DNA of 64,000 nt, from assembly GCA_005503085.1 (NCBI GenBank), contig SCOI01000011.1, forward strand, positions 147,515-211,514. Direction: 5' to 3'. Each line of letters starts with the position of its first letter. Positions within the stretch are counted from its first letter, which is position 1. Of the stretch, positions 57,492 through 64,000 are shown piece after piece. The translations under genes and the position numbers were made by a program. This DNA comes from Burkholderiales bacterium C2 (GTDB taxonomy: Bacteria > Pseudomonadota > Gammaproteobacteria > Burkholderiales > Burkholderiaceae_C). A model generated the notes under the pieces. That model made no database searches. It was not told the DNA's origin and saw only the letters and a program-made list of their open reading frames with translations.

Positions 57492-57611
57492 TAGAACTAC
57501 GTACCGGGGGAAACACTCCGGCCTCGCTGCTTTGTCTCCTCCTAGAATGCCCGGGGCCGCGCTGCCGGGGCCTGCGGCTATGCCGTGCATTCAAAGGATA
57601 GAGGAGTCAAC

Positions 57612-58214
57612 GTGCAGTTCTTATTGGGTCTGTCCAAGGCCATAGACCGGTTCAGCGACATGCTGGGCCATACGATCCGCTGGCTGGTGCTGGCCGCCGT
57701 GCTGATCAGCGCCGGCAACGCCATCATGCGCAAGGCCTTCAACATCGGCTCGAATGCCTATCTGGAGATCCAGTGGTATTTGTTCGCCGGCGTGTTCATG
57801 CTGGGCGTGGGCTATGTGTTCATGAAGAACGCCCATGTGCGCATCGACTTCATCTCCTCCAAGCTGTCCAAGCGTACCAACGCCATCATCGACATCCTGG
57901 GCATCCTGATCTTCATCGCGCCCTTGAGCGTGATCATGATCGAGCTGTCCTGGCCGCTGTTCCAGCGCGCCTGGGAGTCGGGCGAGATGAGCCAGAACGC
58001 CGGCGGCCTGATCCGCTGGCCGGTGCTGCTGCTGATCCCGGCCGGCTTCGCCATCCTGCTGCTGCAATGCATGTCCGAGCTGATCAAGCGCATAGCCTTC
58101 CTGACCGGCCATCGTGCCGAGCCCTTCTCGGTCGAACACGAGAAGAATGACGAAGAATTGTTGGCCGAAGAACTGGCCGCCGCTGCTGAGCGCAAGGCCC
58201 GAGGAGCCAACTGA
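57612..58214 (+). CDS. dctQ: TRAP transporter small permease (DctQ)
   Basis: A 200-residue membrane subunit of a TRAP organic-acid importer. Four helices fit the DctQ fold; the EIQWYLFAGVFMLGVGYVFMKNAHVRIDF segment is the family signature. A charged C-terminal helix (HEKNDEELLAEELAAAAERKAR) follows. GTG 57612 is chosen because GAGGAG lies six bases before it; an upstream GTG at 57585 would put that site inside the gene. It shares one base with the dctM start. Confidence 0.9.
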   Translation: MQFLLGLSKAIDRFSDMLGHTIRWLVLAAVLISAGNAIMRKAFNIGSNAYLEIQWYLFAGVFMLGVGYVFMKNAHVRIDFISSKLSKRTNAIIDILGILIFIAPLSVIMIELSWPLFQRAWESGEMSQNAGGLIRWPVLLLIPAGFAILLLQCMSELIKRIAFLTGHRAEPFSVEHEKNDEELLAEELAAAAERKARGAN

Positions 58215-59962
58215 TGATCGAGTTCCTGACTCAGAACTTTGTCCCGCTGATGTTTGCGGGCCTGTTCTTCTTCCTGCTGACCGGCATCCCGGTCGCCTTC
58301 GGCCTGGCCGCCACCGGACTGCTGTTTGGTTTCGTCGGCATGGAGGCGGGGCTGTTCGGCTCCAATCTGTTCCAGGCCCTGCCGCTGCGGGTGTTCGGCA
58401 TCATGCAGAACGACACCCTGCTGGCCATTCCCTTCTTCACCTTCATGGGCATCATCCTGGAGCGCTCCGGCATGGCCGAGGACCTGCTCGAGACGGTGGG
58501 CCAGGTGTTCGGCCCGCTGCGCGGCGGTCTGGCCGTGGCGGTGATACTGGTTGGCGCACTGCTCGCCGCCACCACCGGTGTGGTGGCCGCAGCCGTGATC
58601 TCGATGGGCCTGATCTCGCTGCCCATCATGCTGCGCTACGGCTACAACCGCACCATCGCCACCGGCACCATCACCGCCTCGGGCACGCTGGCCCAGGCGA
58701 TCCCGCCCTCGCTGGTGCTGATCGTGCTGGCCGACCAGATGGGCCGCTCCGTCGGCGATATGTATGCCGGCGCGCTGGTGCCCGGCCTGCTGCTGGTGGG
58801 CCTGTACCTGCTCTTCATTGCCGGTGTGGCCATCGTCAAGCCGAGCTGGGTGCCCGCCCTGCCCCCCGAGGCCCGCATCTACCGCGAGACCAACGGCGCC
58901 AGCGGCCACAAATCGCTGCTCGTGCTGCTGCTGGTCTGCGCCGCTGCCGGCTGGCTCTGGGCCCAGAATCACGAGGCCATCATCAACCCGCTGCTGCAGC
59001 GCCAGATGCCGGCACCGGGCGATGAGGTGCTGATCCTGTCGATGACCATTGCGGCCTTCCTGGCCCTGTTCCTGGCCGGCATCAACAAGGTCTTCAAGCT
59101 GGGCCTGCTGTCGCGTCTGGCCGGTCAGGTCACCTTTGTGCTGATCCCGCCGCTGGTGCTGATCTTTCTGGTGCTGGGCACGATCTTCCTGGGCGTGGCC
59201 ACGCCCACCGAGGGCGGCGCCATGGGTGCCGTCGGCGCCCTGATCATGGCGGTCAGCCGTGGCCGACTGGGCCTGGGCCTGATGAAGCAGGCGCTGGACA
59301 ACACCGCGCGCCTGTCCTGCTTTGTGCTGTTCATCCTGATCGGCTCCACCGTCTTCAGCTTCACCTTCAACGCCGCCGACGGCCATATCTGGGTCGAGCA
59401 TCTGTTCGCGGCCCTGCCCGGCGGCGCGCTGGGCTTTCTGATCGTCGTGAACCTGCTGGTCTTCGTGCTGGGCATGTTCATCGACTTCTTCGAGATCGCC
59501 TTCATCGTCGTGCCCATCCTGGTGCCGGTGGCCGAGAAGATCCTGCCGGCCATGGTGCCCGGCATGTCGCCCGATATGGTGATGATCTGGTTCGGCGTGA
59601 TCCTGGCGATGAATCTGCAGACCTCCTTCCTGACCCCGCCCTTCGGTTTTGCGCTGTTCTATCTGCGCAGCGTCGCGGCCAAGAAGGACTACAAGGACCG
59701 CATCACCAATGAAACCATCCCCGCAGTCAGCACGGCGCAGATCTACAAGGGCTCGATCGCCTTCATCGTGCTGCAGCTGATCATGGTGGCAGTGATCGTC
59801 GCCTACCCGGGCCTGGTGACCGGCGGCATGGACAACAGCGCCAAGGTCGATCCGAACTCGGTGGAAATCGAGTTCCAGCCCGATACCAATGCGGACGACA
59901 CCGAGATGGACGCCAGCAAGCTGTTCGGCGAGCCGGCCAGCGCGCCCGCCAGCCAGCCCTGA
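58214..59962 (+). CDS. dctM: TRAP transporter large permease (DctM)
   Basis: A 582-residue sodium-coupled transport subunit with about 14 membrane helices. Typical stretches are AATTGVVAAAVISMGLISLPIMLRYGYNRTIATGTITASGTLAQAIPPSLVLI and VNLLVFVLGMFIDFFEIAFIVVPIL. The protein is longer than the usual 430 residues, with extra helices in the middle (about residues 230-330) and an acidic tail after residue 540. Both traits occur in the large DctM subgroup that pairs with TakP-type binding proteins. A terminator follows at 59996. Confidence 0.93.
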   Translation: MIEFLTQNFVPLMFAGLFFFLLTGIPVAFGLAATGLLFGFVGMEAGLFGSNLFQALPLRVFGIMQNDTLLAIPFFTFMGIILERSGMAEDLLETVGQVFGPLRGGLAVAVILVGALLAATTGVVAAAVISMGLISLPIMLRYGYNRTIATGTITASGTLAQAIPPSLVLIVLADQMGRSVGDMYAGALVPGLLLVGLYLLFIAGVAIVKPSWVPALPPEARIYRETNGASGHKSLLVLLLVCAAAGWLWAQNHEAIINPLLQRQMPAPGDEVLILSMTIAAFLALFLAGINKVFKLGLLSRLAGQVTFVLIPPLVLIFLVLGTIFLGVATPTEGGAMGAVGALIMAVSRGRLGLGLMKQALDNTARLSCFVLFILIGSTVFSFTFNAADGHIWVEHLFAALPGGALGFLIVVNLLVFVLGMFIDFFEIAFIVVPILVPVAEKILPAMVPGMSPDMVMIWFGVILAMNLQTSFLTPPFGFALFYLRSVAAKKDYKDRITNETIPAVSTAQIYKGSIAFIVLQLIMVAVIVAYPGLVTGGMDNSAKVDPNSVEIEFQPDTNADDTEMDASKLFGEPASAPASQP

Positions 59963-59995
59963 CCTTGCGGCCGCAAGGCCTGCCAAGCCCAACAA

Positions 59996-60027
59996 GCCGC
60001 CCCGGTCGCAAGCCGGGGCGGCTTTTT
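59996..60027 (+). terminator. dctQM terminator
   Basis: GCCGCCCCGG (59996-60005) pairs perfectly with CCGGGGCGGC (60013-60022), followed at once by TTTTT. It lies 33 bases after the dctM stop, back to back with the terminator of the opposing dctP gene. Confidence 0.85.
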
Positions 60028-60039
60028 CATGAGTGCAAG

Positions 60040-60073
60040 AAAAAACCCGCCAGGATTTGCATCCCGGCGGGTT
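60040..60073 (-). terminator. Terminator of the first dctP gene
   Basis: On the minus strand ACCCGCC (60072-60066) pairs with GGCGGGT (60051-60045), extended by GGAT/ATCC across one mismatch, followed by a run of six Ts. It stands 18 bases after the dctP stop and faces the dctQM terminator. Confidence 0.8.
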
Positions 60074-60091
60074 CGGTGGCCTGGCGGCCGA

Positions 60092-61174
60092 TCAGAGCTT
60101 TTGCTGCTGCATGAAGTCGTCGAAGCCGGCCTCGGCAAAGCGGAACCACAGGTTCTGCTCGCTGCGGAACTTGGCGTAGTCCTCGTAGACCTTCTTCCAG
60201 TTCGGATTCTTGGCCGACAACTCGCTGTAGACCGCCATCGACTCCTTGAACGCTGCGTCCATCACATCCTTGGGGAAGCGCTGCAGCTTGGTGCCTGCGG
60301 CCACCAGCTGGCGCAGCGCGGCCGGGTTGCGTGCGTCGTACTTGGCCTGCATCTCGGTGTGGGCGTAGGCAGCCGCGCACTCGACGATGGACTTGTACTC
60401 GGCCGACAGACCCTCGTAGGCCTTGTTGTTGATATAGAGGTCCAGCTGCGGGCCGCCCTCCCACCAGCCGGGATAGTAGTAATGCGGCGCCACCTTGTTG
60501 AAGCCCAGCTTCTGGTCGTCGTAGGGGCCGACCCATTCGGTCGCATCGATCGTGCCCTTCTCCAGCGCCTGGTAGATTTCTCCGCCGGGGATGTTCTGCG
60601 GTACGCCACCCAGACGCTCCAGCACCTTGCCGGCAAAGCCGCCGATGCGCATCTTCAGGCCTTTGATATCGGCCACCGACTTGATCTCCTTGCGATACCA
60701 GCCGCCCATCTGCGCGCCGGTATTGCCCATCGGGAAGCTGATGATGTTGTACTTGGCGTAGAACTCGCGCATCAGCTTCAGGCCATTGCCCTCGTACTGC
60801 CAGGCCGTCATCTGGCGGCTGTTCAGGCCGAAGGGAATCGCGCAGCCCAGCGCAAAGGTCTCGTCCTTGCCAAAGAAGTAGTAGGGCGCCGTGTGCGCCA
60901 TCTCCACCGTCGCGTTCTGCACCCCGTCGACCACGCCGAAGGCCGGCATCAGCTCACCACCGGCATGCACCGAGATCTCGAACTTGCCGCCCGACATTTC
61001 CTTGACCTTGCGTGCAAACACCTCGGCCGCGCCGTAGATCGTGTCCAGGGCCTTGGGGAAGCTCGAAGCCAGGCGCCAGCGGATCTGCGCCTGCGCCTGC
61101 ACCACGGCCGGAGCGGCCCCTGCCGCCAACACCCCAGCCAGACCGGCATGGCCCACGAATGAACGTCTTTTCAT
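60092..61174 (-). CDS. dctP: TRAP transporter substrate-binding protein, TakP-like (copy 1)
   Basis: A 360-residue periplasmic binding protein with a twin-arginine-like start (MKRRSFVGHAG) and cleavage near AQAQ. Motifs: RWRLASSFPKALDTIYGAAEVFA, the ligand-Arg region KMRIGGFAGKVLERLGG, and TEWVGPYDDQKLGFNKVAPHYYYPGWWEGGP, which resembles the TakP 2-oxoacid-binding proteins. ATG 61174 has AGGAGAC before it. It is about 83 percent identical (about 62 differences, no gaps) to the gene upstream. It converges on dctQM, the likely membrane partner. Confidence 0.93.
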   Translation of the reverse strand: MKRRSFVGHAGLAGVLAAGAAPAVVQAQAQIRWRLASSFPKALDTIYGAAEVFARKVKEMSGGKFEISVHAGGELMPAFGVVDGVQNATVEMAHTAPYYFFGKDETFALGCAIPFGLNSRQMTAWQYEGNGLKLMREFYAKYNIISFPMGNTGAQMGGWYRKEIKSVADIKGLKMRIGGFAGKVLERLGGVPQNIPGGEIYQALEKGTIDATEWVGPYDDQKLGFNKVAPHYYYPGWWEGGPQLDLYINNKAYEGLSAEYKSIVECAAAYAHTEMQAKYDARNPAALRQLVAAGTKLQRFPKDVMDAAFKESMAVYSELSAKNPNWKKVYEDYAKFRSEQNLWFRFAEAGFDDFMQQQKL

Positions 61175-61279
61175 CAATAGTCTCCTGTTATTGACTCACA
61201 CAGCATGTGCTGATTGATTCTATTTGTGCGCCTTGCGCCCCGGCGGCAGGGGGAACCCGAGGCTTGCACAACAGGGACG

Positions 61280-61305
61280 AAAAAAAGCCCCGCACAAGGC
61301 GGGGC
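61280..61305 (-). terminator. Terminator of the second dctP gene
   Basis: On the minus strand GCCCCGC (61305-61299) and GCGGGGC (61293-61287) form a 7-bp stem with a 5-base loop, followed by seven Ts. It separates the two dctP copies, so each is probably transcribed on its own. Confidence 0.85.
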
Positions 61306-61328
61306 CGTGGAGCCATGCGGGGTCAGCG

Positions 61329-62411
61329 TCAGAACTTCTGTGCCTGCATGAAGTCGTCGAAGCCAGCTTCGGCAAAGCGGAACCACAGGGTCTGCTCGCG
61401 GCGGAAGTTGGCGTAGTCGGTGTAGACCTTCTTCCAGTTCGGATTCTTGGCCGACAGATCGCTGTACAGCGCCATCGATTCCTTGAAAGCCAGGTCCAGC
61501 ACATCCTTGGGGAAGCGTTGCAGCTTGGTGCCTGCGGCCACCAGCTGGCGCAGCGCGCCCGGGTTGCGGCCGTCGTACTTGGCCTGCATGTCCACATGGG
61601 CGTGCGAGGAGGCCGCCTCGATGATGGCCTTGTACTCGGGCGACAGCGCGTCGTAGGCCTTGTTGTTGATGAAGAAGTCGATCTGCGGACCGCCCTCCCA
61701 CCAGCCGGGGTAGTAGTAGAACGGCGCTACCTTATGGAAGCCCAGCTTCTGGTCGTCGTAAGGGCCGACCCACTCGGCCGCATCGATCGTGCCCTTCTCC
61801 AGCGCCTGGTAGAGCTCGCCGCCGGGGATGTTCTGCGGCACGCCGCCCATGCGCTCGATCACCTTGCCGGCAAAGCCGCCGACGCGGAACTTCAGACCCT
61901 TCAGATCGGCGGTCGACTTGATCTCCTTGCGGTACCAGCCGGCCATCTGCGCACCGGTGTTGCCGCCGGGGAAGTTGACGATGTTGTAGTTGCGATAGAA
62001 CTCGCGCATCAGCTTCAGGCCGTTGCCCTCATACATCCAGGCTGTCATCTGGCGTGAATTGAGGCCGAAGGGGATCGCGCCGCCGATGGCGAAGGTCTCG
62101 TCCTTGCCGAAGAAGTAGTAGGGCACGGTGTGCGCCATCTCGACCGTGCCGTTCTGCACGCCGTCGACCACACCGAAGGCCGGCATCAGCTCGCCGCCCG
62201 AATGCACCGAGATCTGGAACTTGCCGCCGGTCATGTCGCTGACCTGCTTGGCAAACACCTCGGCACCGCCGTAGATGGTGTCCAGCGACTTCGGGAAGCT
62301 GGAAGCCAGGCGCCAGCGGATATTCGCCTGCGCCTGCACGAAAGCGGGCGCGGTGCCCGCCGCCAACACACCGGCCAGACCGGCCTGCTTGACAAAGGAA
62401 CGACGTTCCAT
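61329..62411 (-). CDS. dctP: TRAP transporter substrate-binding protein, TakP-like (copy 2)
   Basis: A 360-residue paralog of the neighbouring binding protein, of the same length and domain order. It starts MERRSFVKQAG with a twin-arginine-like signal. Differences concentrate on the surface, but several lie in binding-lobe segments (for example LGC/IGG near residue 110, MRI/FRV near 175, and APHYY/APFYY near 228). ATG 62411 with TGAGGAG upstream is chosen over the extended frame. A possible -10 (TATAAA, 62459-62454) lies 43 bases before it. The two copies probably let one permease take different 2-oxoacids. Confidence 0.93.
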   Translation of the reverse strand: MERRSFVKQAGLAGVLAAGTAPAFVQAQANIRWRLASSFPKSLDTIYGGAEVFAKQVSDMTGGKFQISVHSGGELMPAFGVVDGVQNGTVEMAHTVPYYFFGKDETFAIGGAIPFGLNSRQMTAWMYEGNGLKLMREFYRNYNIVNFPGGNTGAQMAGWYRKEIKSTADLKGLKFRVGGFAGKVIERMGGVPQNIPGGELYQALEKGTIDAAEWVGPYDDQKLGFHKVAPFYYYPGWWEGGPQIDFFINNKAYDALSPEYKAIIEAASSHAHVDMQAKYDGRNPGALRQLVAAGTKLQRFPKDVLDLAFKESMALYSDLSAKNPNWKKVYTDYANFRREQTLWFRFAEAGFDDFMQAQKF

Positions 62412-62615
62412 CTTGAACTCCTCAGTGGTGGGCGCAGCCATTGCGCCGACTGTTTTATAGCGGCAGTCCCGGCCTGCGGCCGGTCTTGTCCCCGATGCCC
62501 GGCAGCGCTGCGGGAGCGCTGCAATGCAACGGACCATTGCACCACGACGCGGCTTTCAGAAAGCTGACGCCGTGCGTACTCATGACACCCAATGCGCGCT
62601 CAGCGCACAAGCCGT
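62412..62615. other. Intergenic region upstream of dctP copy 2
   Basis: A 204-base gap between pmbA and dctP. On the minus strand TATAAA at 62459-62454 may be a -10. Just upstream lies a 6+6 inverted repeat, CCGGCC-GCA-GGCCGG (62484-62470), a possible operator. No gene or RNA is evident. Confidence 0.35.
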
Positions 62616-64000
62616 TCAGCTACCCGCCAGCTTCATCCGGGCAATCAGCACCGAGCCTATGGTCTTGCTGCCGACCGTGTAGGCATCGGTGCCGACACCG
62701 ACGATCTGCCGGAACATCTCGGGCAGATGGCCGGCGATCGTCACCTCATGCACCGGGTAGGCGATCTCGCCGTTCTCGACCCAGTAGCCGCTGGCGCCGC
62801 GCGAATAGTCGCCGGTCACATAGTTGACGCCCTGCCCCATCAGCTCGGTAACGAAGAGGCCCCGGCCCATGCGGCGCAGCATGGTCCGCAGGTCGTCGCC
62901 CGGCGCTGTCCAGCGGCTGGTGAGGCGCAGATTGTGCGAGCCGCCGGCATGGCCGGTGGTGCGCAGGCCCAGCTTGCGCGCCGAATAGGTGGACAGGAAA
63001 TAGCCCTGCAGCACGCCGGCCTCGACGACCTGGCGCGGCCGCGTGATCACGCCCTCGTCGTCGAAGGGCGAGCTGCCCTTGCCCTTCAGCTCATGCGGGT
63101 CCTCACTGACGTCCAGGTGCTCGGCCAGCACCGGCTTGCCCAGGCTGTCAAGCAGAAAGCTGGCCTTGCGGTACAGCGCACCGCCGCTGGTGGCCTGCAC
63201 CAGCGCGCCCAGCAGACCGGCCGCCACCGTGCTCTCGAACAGCACCGGCACCTCGGCCGTCTTGACCTTGCGCGACTTCAGGCGCGACAGCGCGCGCTCG
63301 GCGGCATAACGGCCGACAGCCTCGGGTGCGGCCAGCTCGGCGGCATCGCGCATCGAGCTGTACCAGGAATCGCGCTGCATGCCGGCGCCGCGACCGGCGA
63401 TCGGCGCGACCGAGAGCGAGTGCCGCGAGCTGGCATAGCCGCCGCGAAAACCCCGGCTGTTGCCGGAGAAGAAGTGCGACTGCTGGGCCGACACGGCGGC
63501 GCCCTCGGAATTGGTGATGCGCTTGTCGGTGCCCAGCGCGGCGGCCTCGCAGCGCATCGCCAGCGCAGCCGCGCCCTCGGCATCGATGGCCCAGGGGTGG
63601 AACAGGTCCAGCTCGGGGCGGGCCGTGGCATCCAGGGACAGGTCTTGCTCGTCGGGCAGGCCGGCCACCGGGTCTTCGGCGGTGAAGCGGGCGATGTCGA
63701 AGGCCGCGCGCACCGTGTCCTGCAAGGCCTTGGCCGAGAAGTCCGAGGTGCTGGCATTGCCGCGCCGCTGGCCCACATAGACCGAGATGCCCAGCGACTT
63801 GTCGCGGTTGCGCTCGACATTCTCCAGCTCGCCCTTGCGCACCGAGACCGACAGGCCGCAGCCCTCGGAGACCTCGGCGCCGGCGTCGCTGGCGCCCAGG
63901 CGCTTGGCCTCGGCCAGCACCTCGTCGACCAGCTCGCGGAAACGTTCCTGGCTGTAAGCGAAGCCGGCTTCGGCAGTGGGGACGGGGGCGTGGGTGGGCT
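62616..64000 (-). CDS. pmbA: Metalloprotease PmbA/TldE (5' partial)
   Basis: The partner of TldD in a protease that degrades or matures small peptides such as CcdA and microcin precursors. The visible 461 residues include a complete C-terminal part: FSGNSRGFRGGYASSRHSLSVAPIAGRGAGMQRDSWYSS, SSPFDDEGVITRPRQVVEAGVLQGYFLSTYSARKLGLRTTGHAGGSHNLRL and GASGYWVENGEIAYPVHEVTIAGHLPEM. The frame stays open to the window edge. Residues before the GTG at 63920 (FAYSQERFRELVDE) fit the family, so the start is outside. Confidence 0.93.
   Translation of the reverse strand, partial: PTHAPVPTAEAGFAYSQERFRELVDEVLAEAKRLGASDAGAEVSEGCGLSVSVRKGELENVERNRDKSLGISVYVGQRRGNASTSDFSAKALQDTVRAAFDIARFTAEDPVAGLPDEQDLSLDATARPELDLFHPWAIDAEGAAALAMRCEAAALGTDKRITNSEGAAVSAQQSHFFSGNSRGFRGGYASSRHSLSVAPIAGRGAGMQRDSWYSSMRDAAELAAPEAVGRYAAERALSRLKSRKVKTAEVPVLFESTVAAGLLGALVQATSGGALYRKASFLLDSLGKPVLAEHLDVSEDPHELKGKGSSPFDDEGVITRPRQVVEAGVLQGYFLSTYSARKLGLRTTGHAGGSHNLRLTSRWTAPGDDLRTMLRRMGRGLFVTELMGQGVNYVTGDYSRGASGYWVENGEIAYPVHEVTIAGHLPEMFRQIVGVGTDAYTVGSKTIGSVLIARMKLAGS

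Noticed and set aside
63912..63920. GTG at 63920 as the start of pmbA
   Set aside because: Codons upstream keep the family sequence and stay open to the window edge, so the gene is truncated by the window.

Overview
The window is a GC-rich chromosomal segment from a betaproteobacterium, most likely a Burkholderiales member of the Rubrivivax/Leptothrix/Roseateles type. Grounds for this are the gene order rpsO-pnp-quinone oxidoreductase-tpiA-secG-tRNA-Leu-nuoA..N-DUF2818-Nudix, the iscR-S-U-A-hscB-hscA-fdx cluster, an intracellular PHB depolymerase, and TRAP transporters of the 2-oxoacid type. No prophage, insertion sequence, CRISPR array or plasmid function was seen. Nearly all of the DNA is core-genome coding sequence, and no intergenic gap exceeds 300 bases.

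Layout. 1-2.4 kb: the 3' part of a GAF-Fis regulator, selD, and a CBS-domain protein. 2.5-5 kb: a sulfhydrylase, an alpha/beta hydrolase and a DUF962 protein. 5-7.8 kb: threonine catabolism (tdh of the SDR type, kbl) with a divergent XRE-cupin regulator and a clear palindromic operator. 7.8-10.9 kb: YihY membrane protein, DUF2069 and an FAD-linked 2-hydroxyacid dehydrogenase. 10.9-15.3 kb: an RND pump and its adaptor. 15.4-31.5 kb: the 14-gene complex I operon read leftward, with a tail of DUF2818, Nudix and DUF1178 genes. 31.5-36.9 kb: terminator, tRNA-Leu(GAG), secG, tpiA, oxidoreductase, pnp, rpsO. 36.9-38.7 kb: an orphan ABC binding protein and Hsp20. 38.7-45.2 kb: the isc operon ending in tsaD, with a likely IscR site upstream. 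45.3-51.6 kb: uvrB, aromatic aminotransferase, phaZ, a soluble RnfB-like ferredoxin and nth. 51.6-52.8 kb: a coiled-coil protein, zapA, 6S RNA and an EVE protein. 52.8-57.5 kb: TauE permease, a degenerate GGDEF protein, a BaiN-type flavoprotein, rpsU, YqeY and a small phosphatase. 57.6-62.4 kb: TRAP dctQ-dctM facing two tandem dctP paralogs. 62.6-64 kb: the 3' part of pmbA.

Functionally the window couples respiration (complex I), Fe-S assembly for that complex, RNA turnover, and carbon storage and organic-acid uptake (PhaZ, TRAP). I did not find a convincing undescribed system. The items most worth a second look are the palindrome controlling threonine catabolism, the unannotated 6S RNA, the regulator that has lost its AAA+ domain, the orphan RnfB between phaZ and nth, the degenerate GGDEF protein with a CxxCxxC head, the coupling of tsaD to the isc operon, and the twin TRAP binding proteins.
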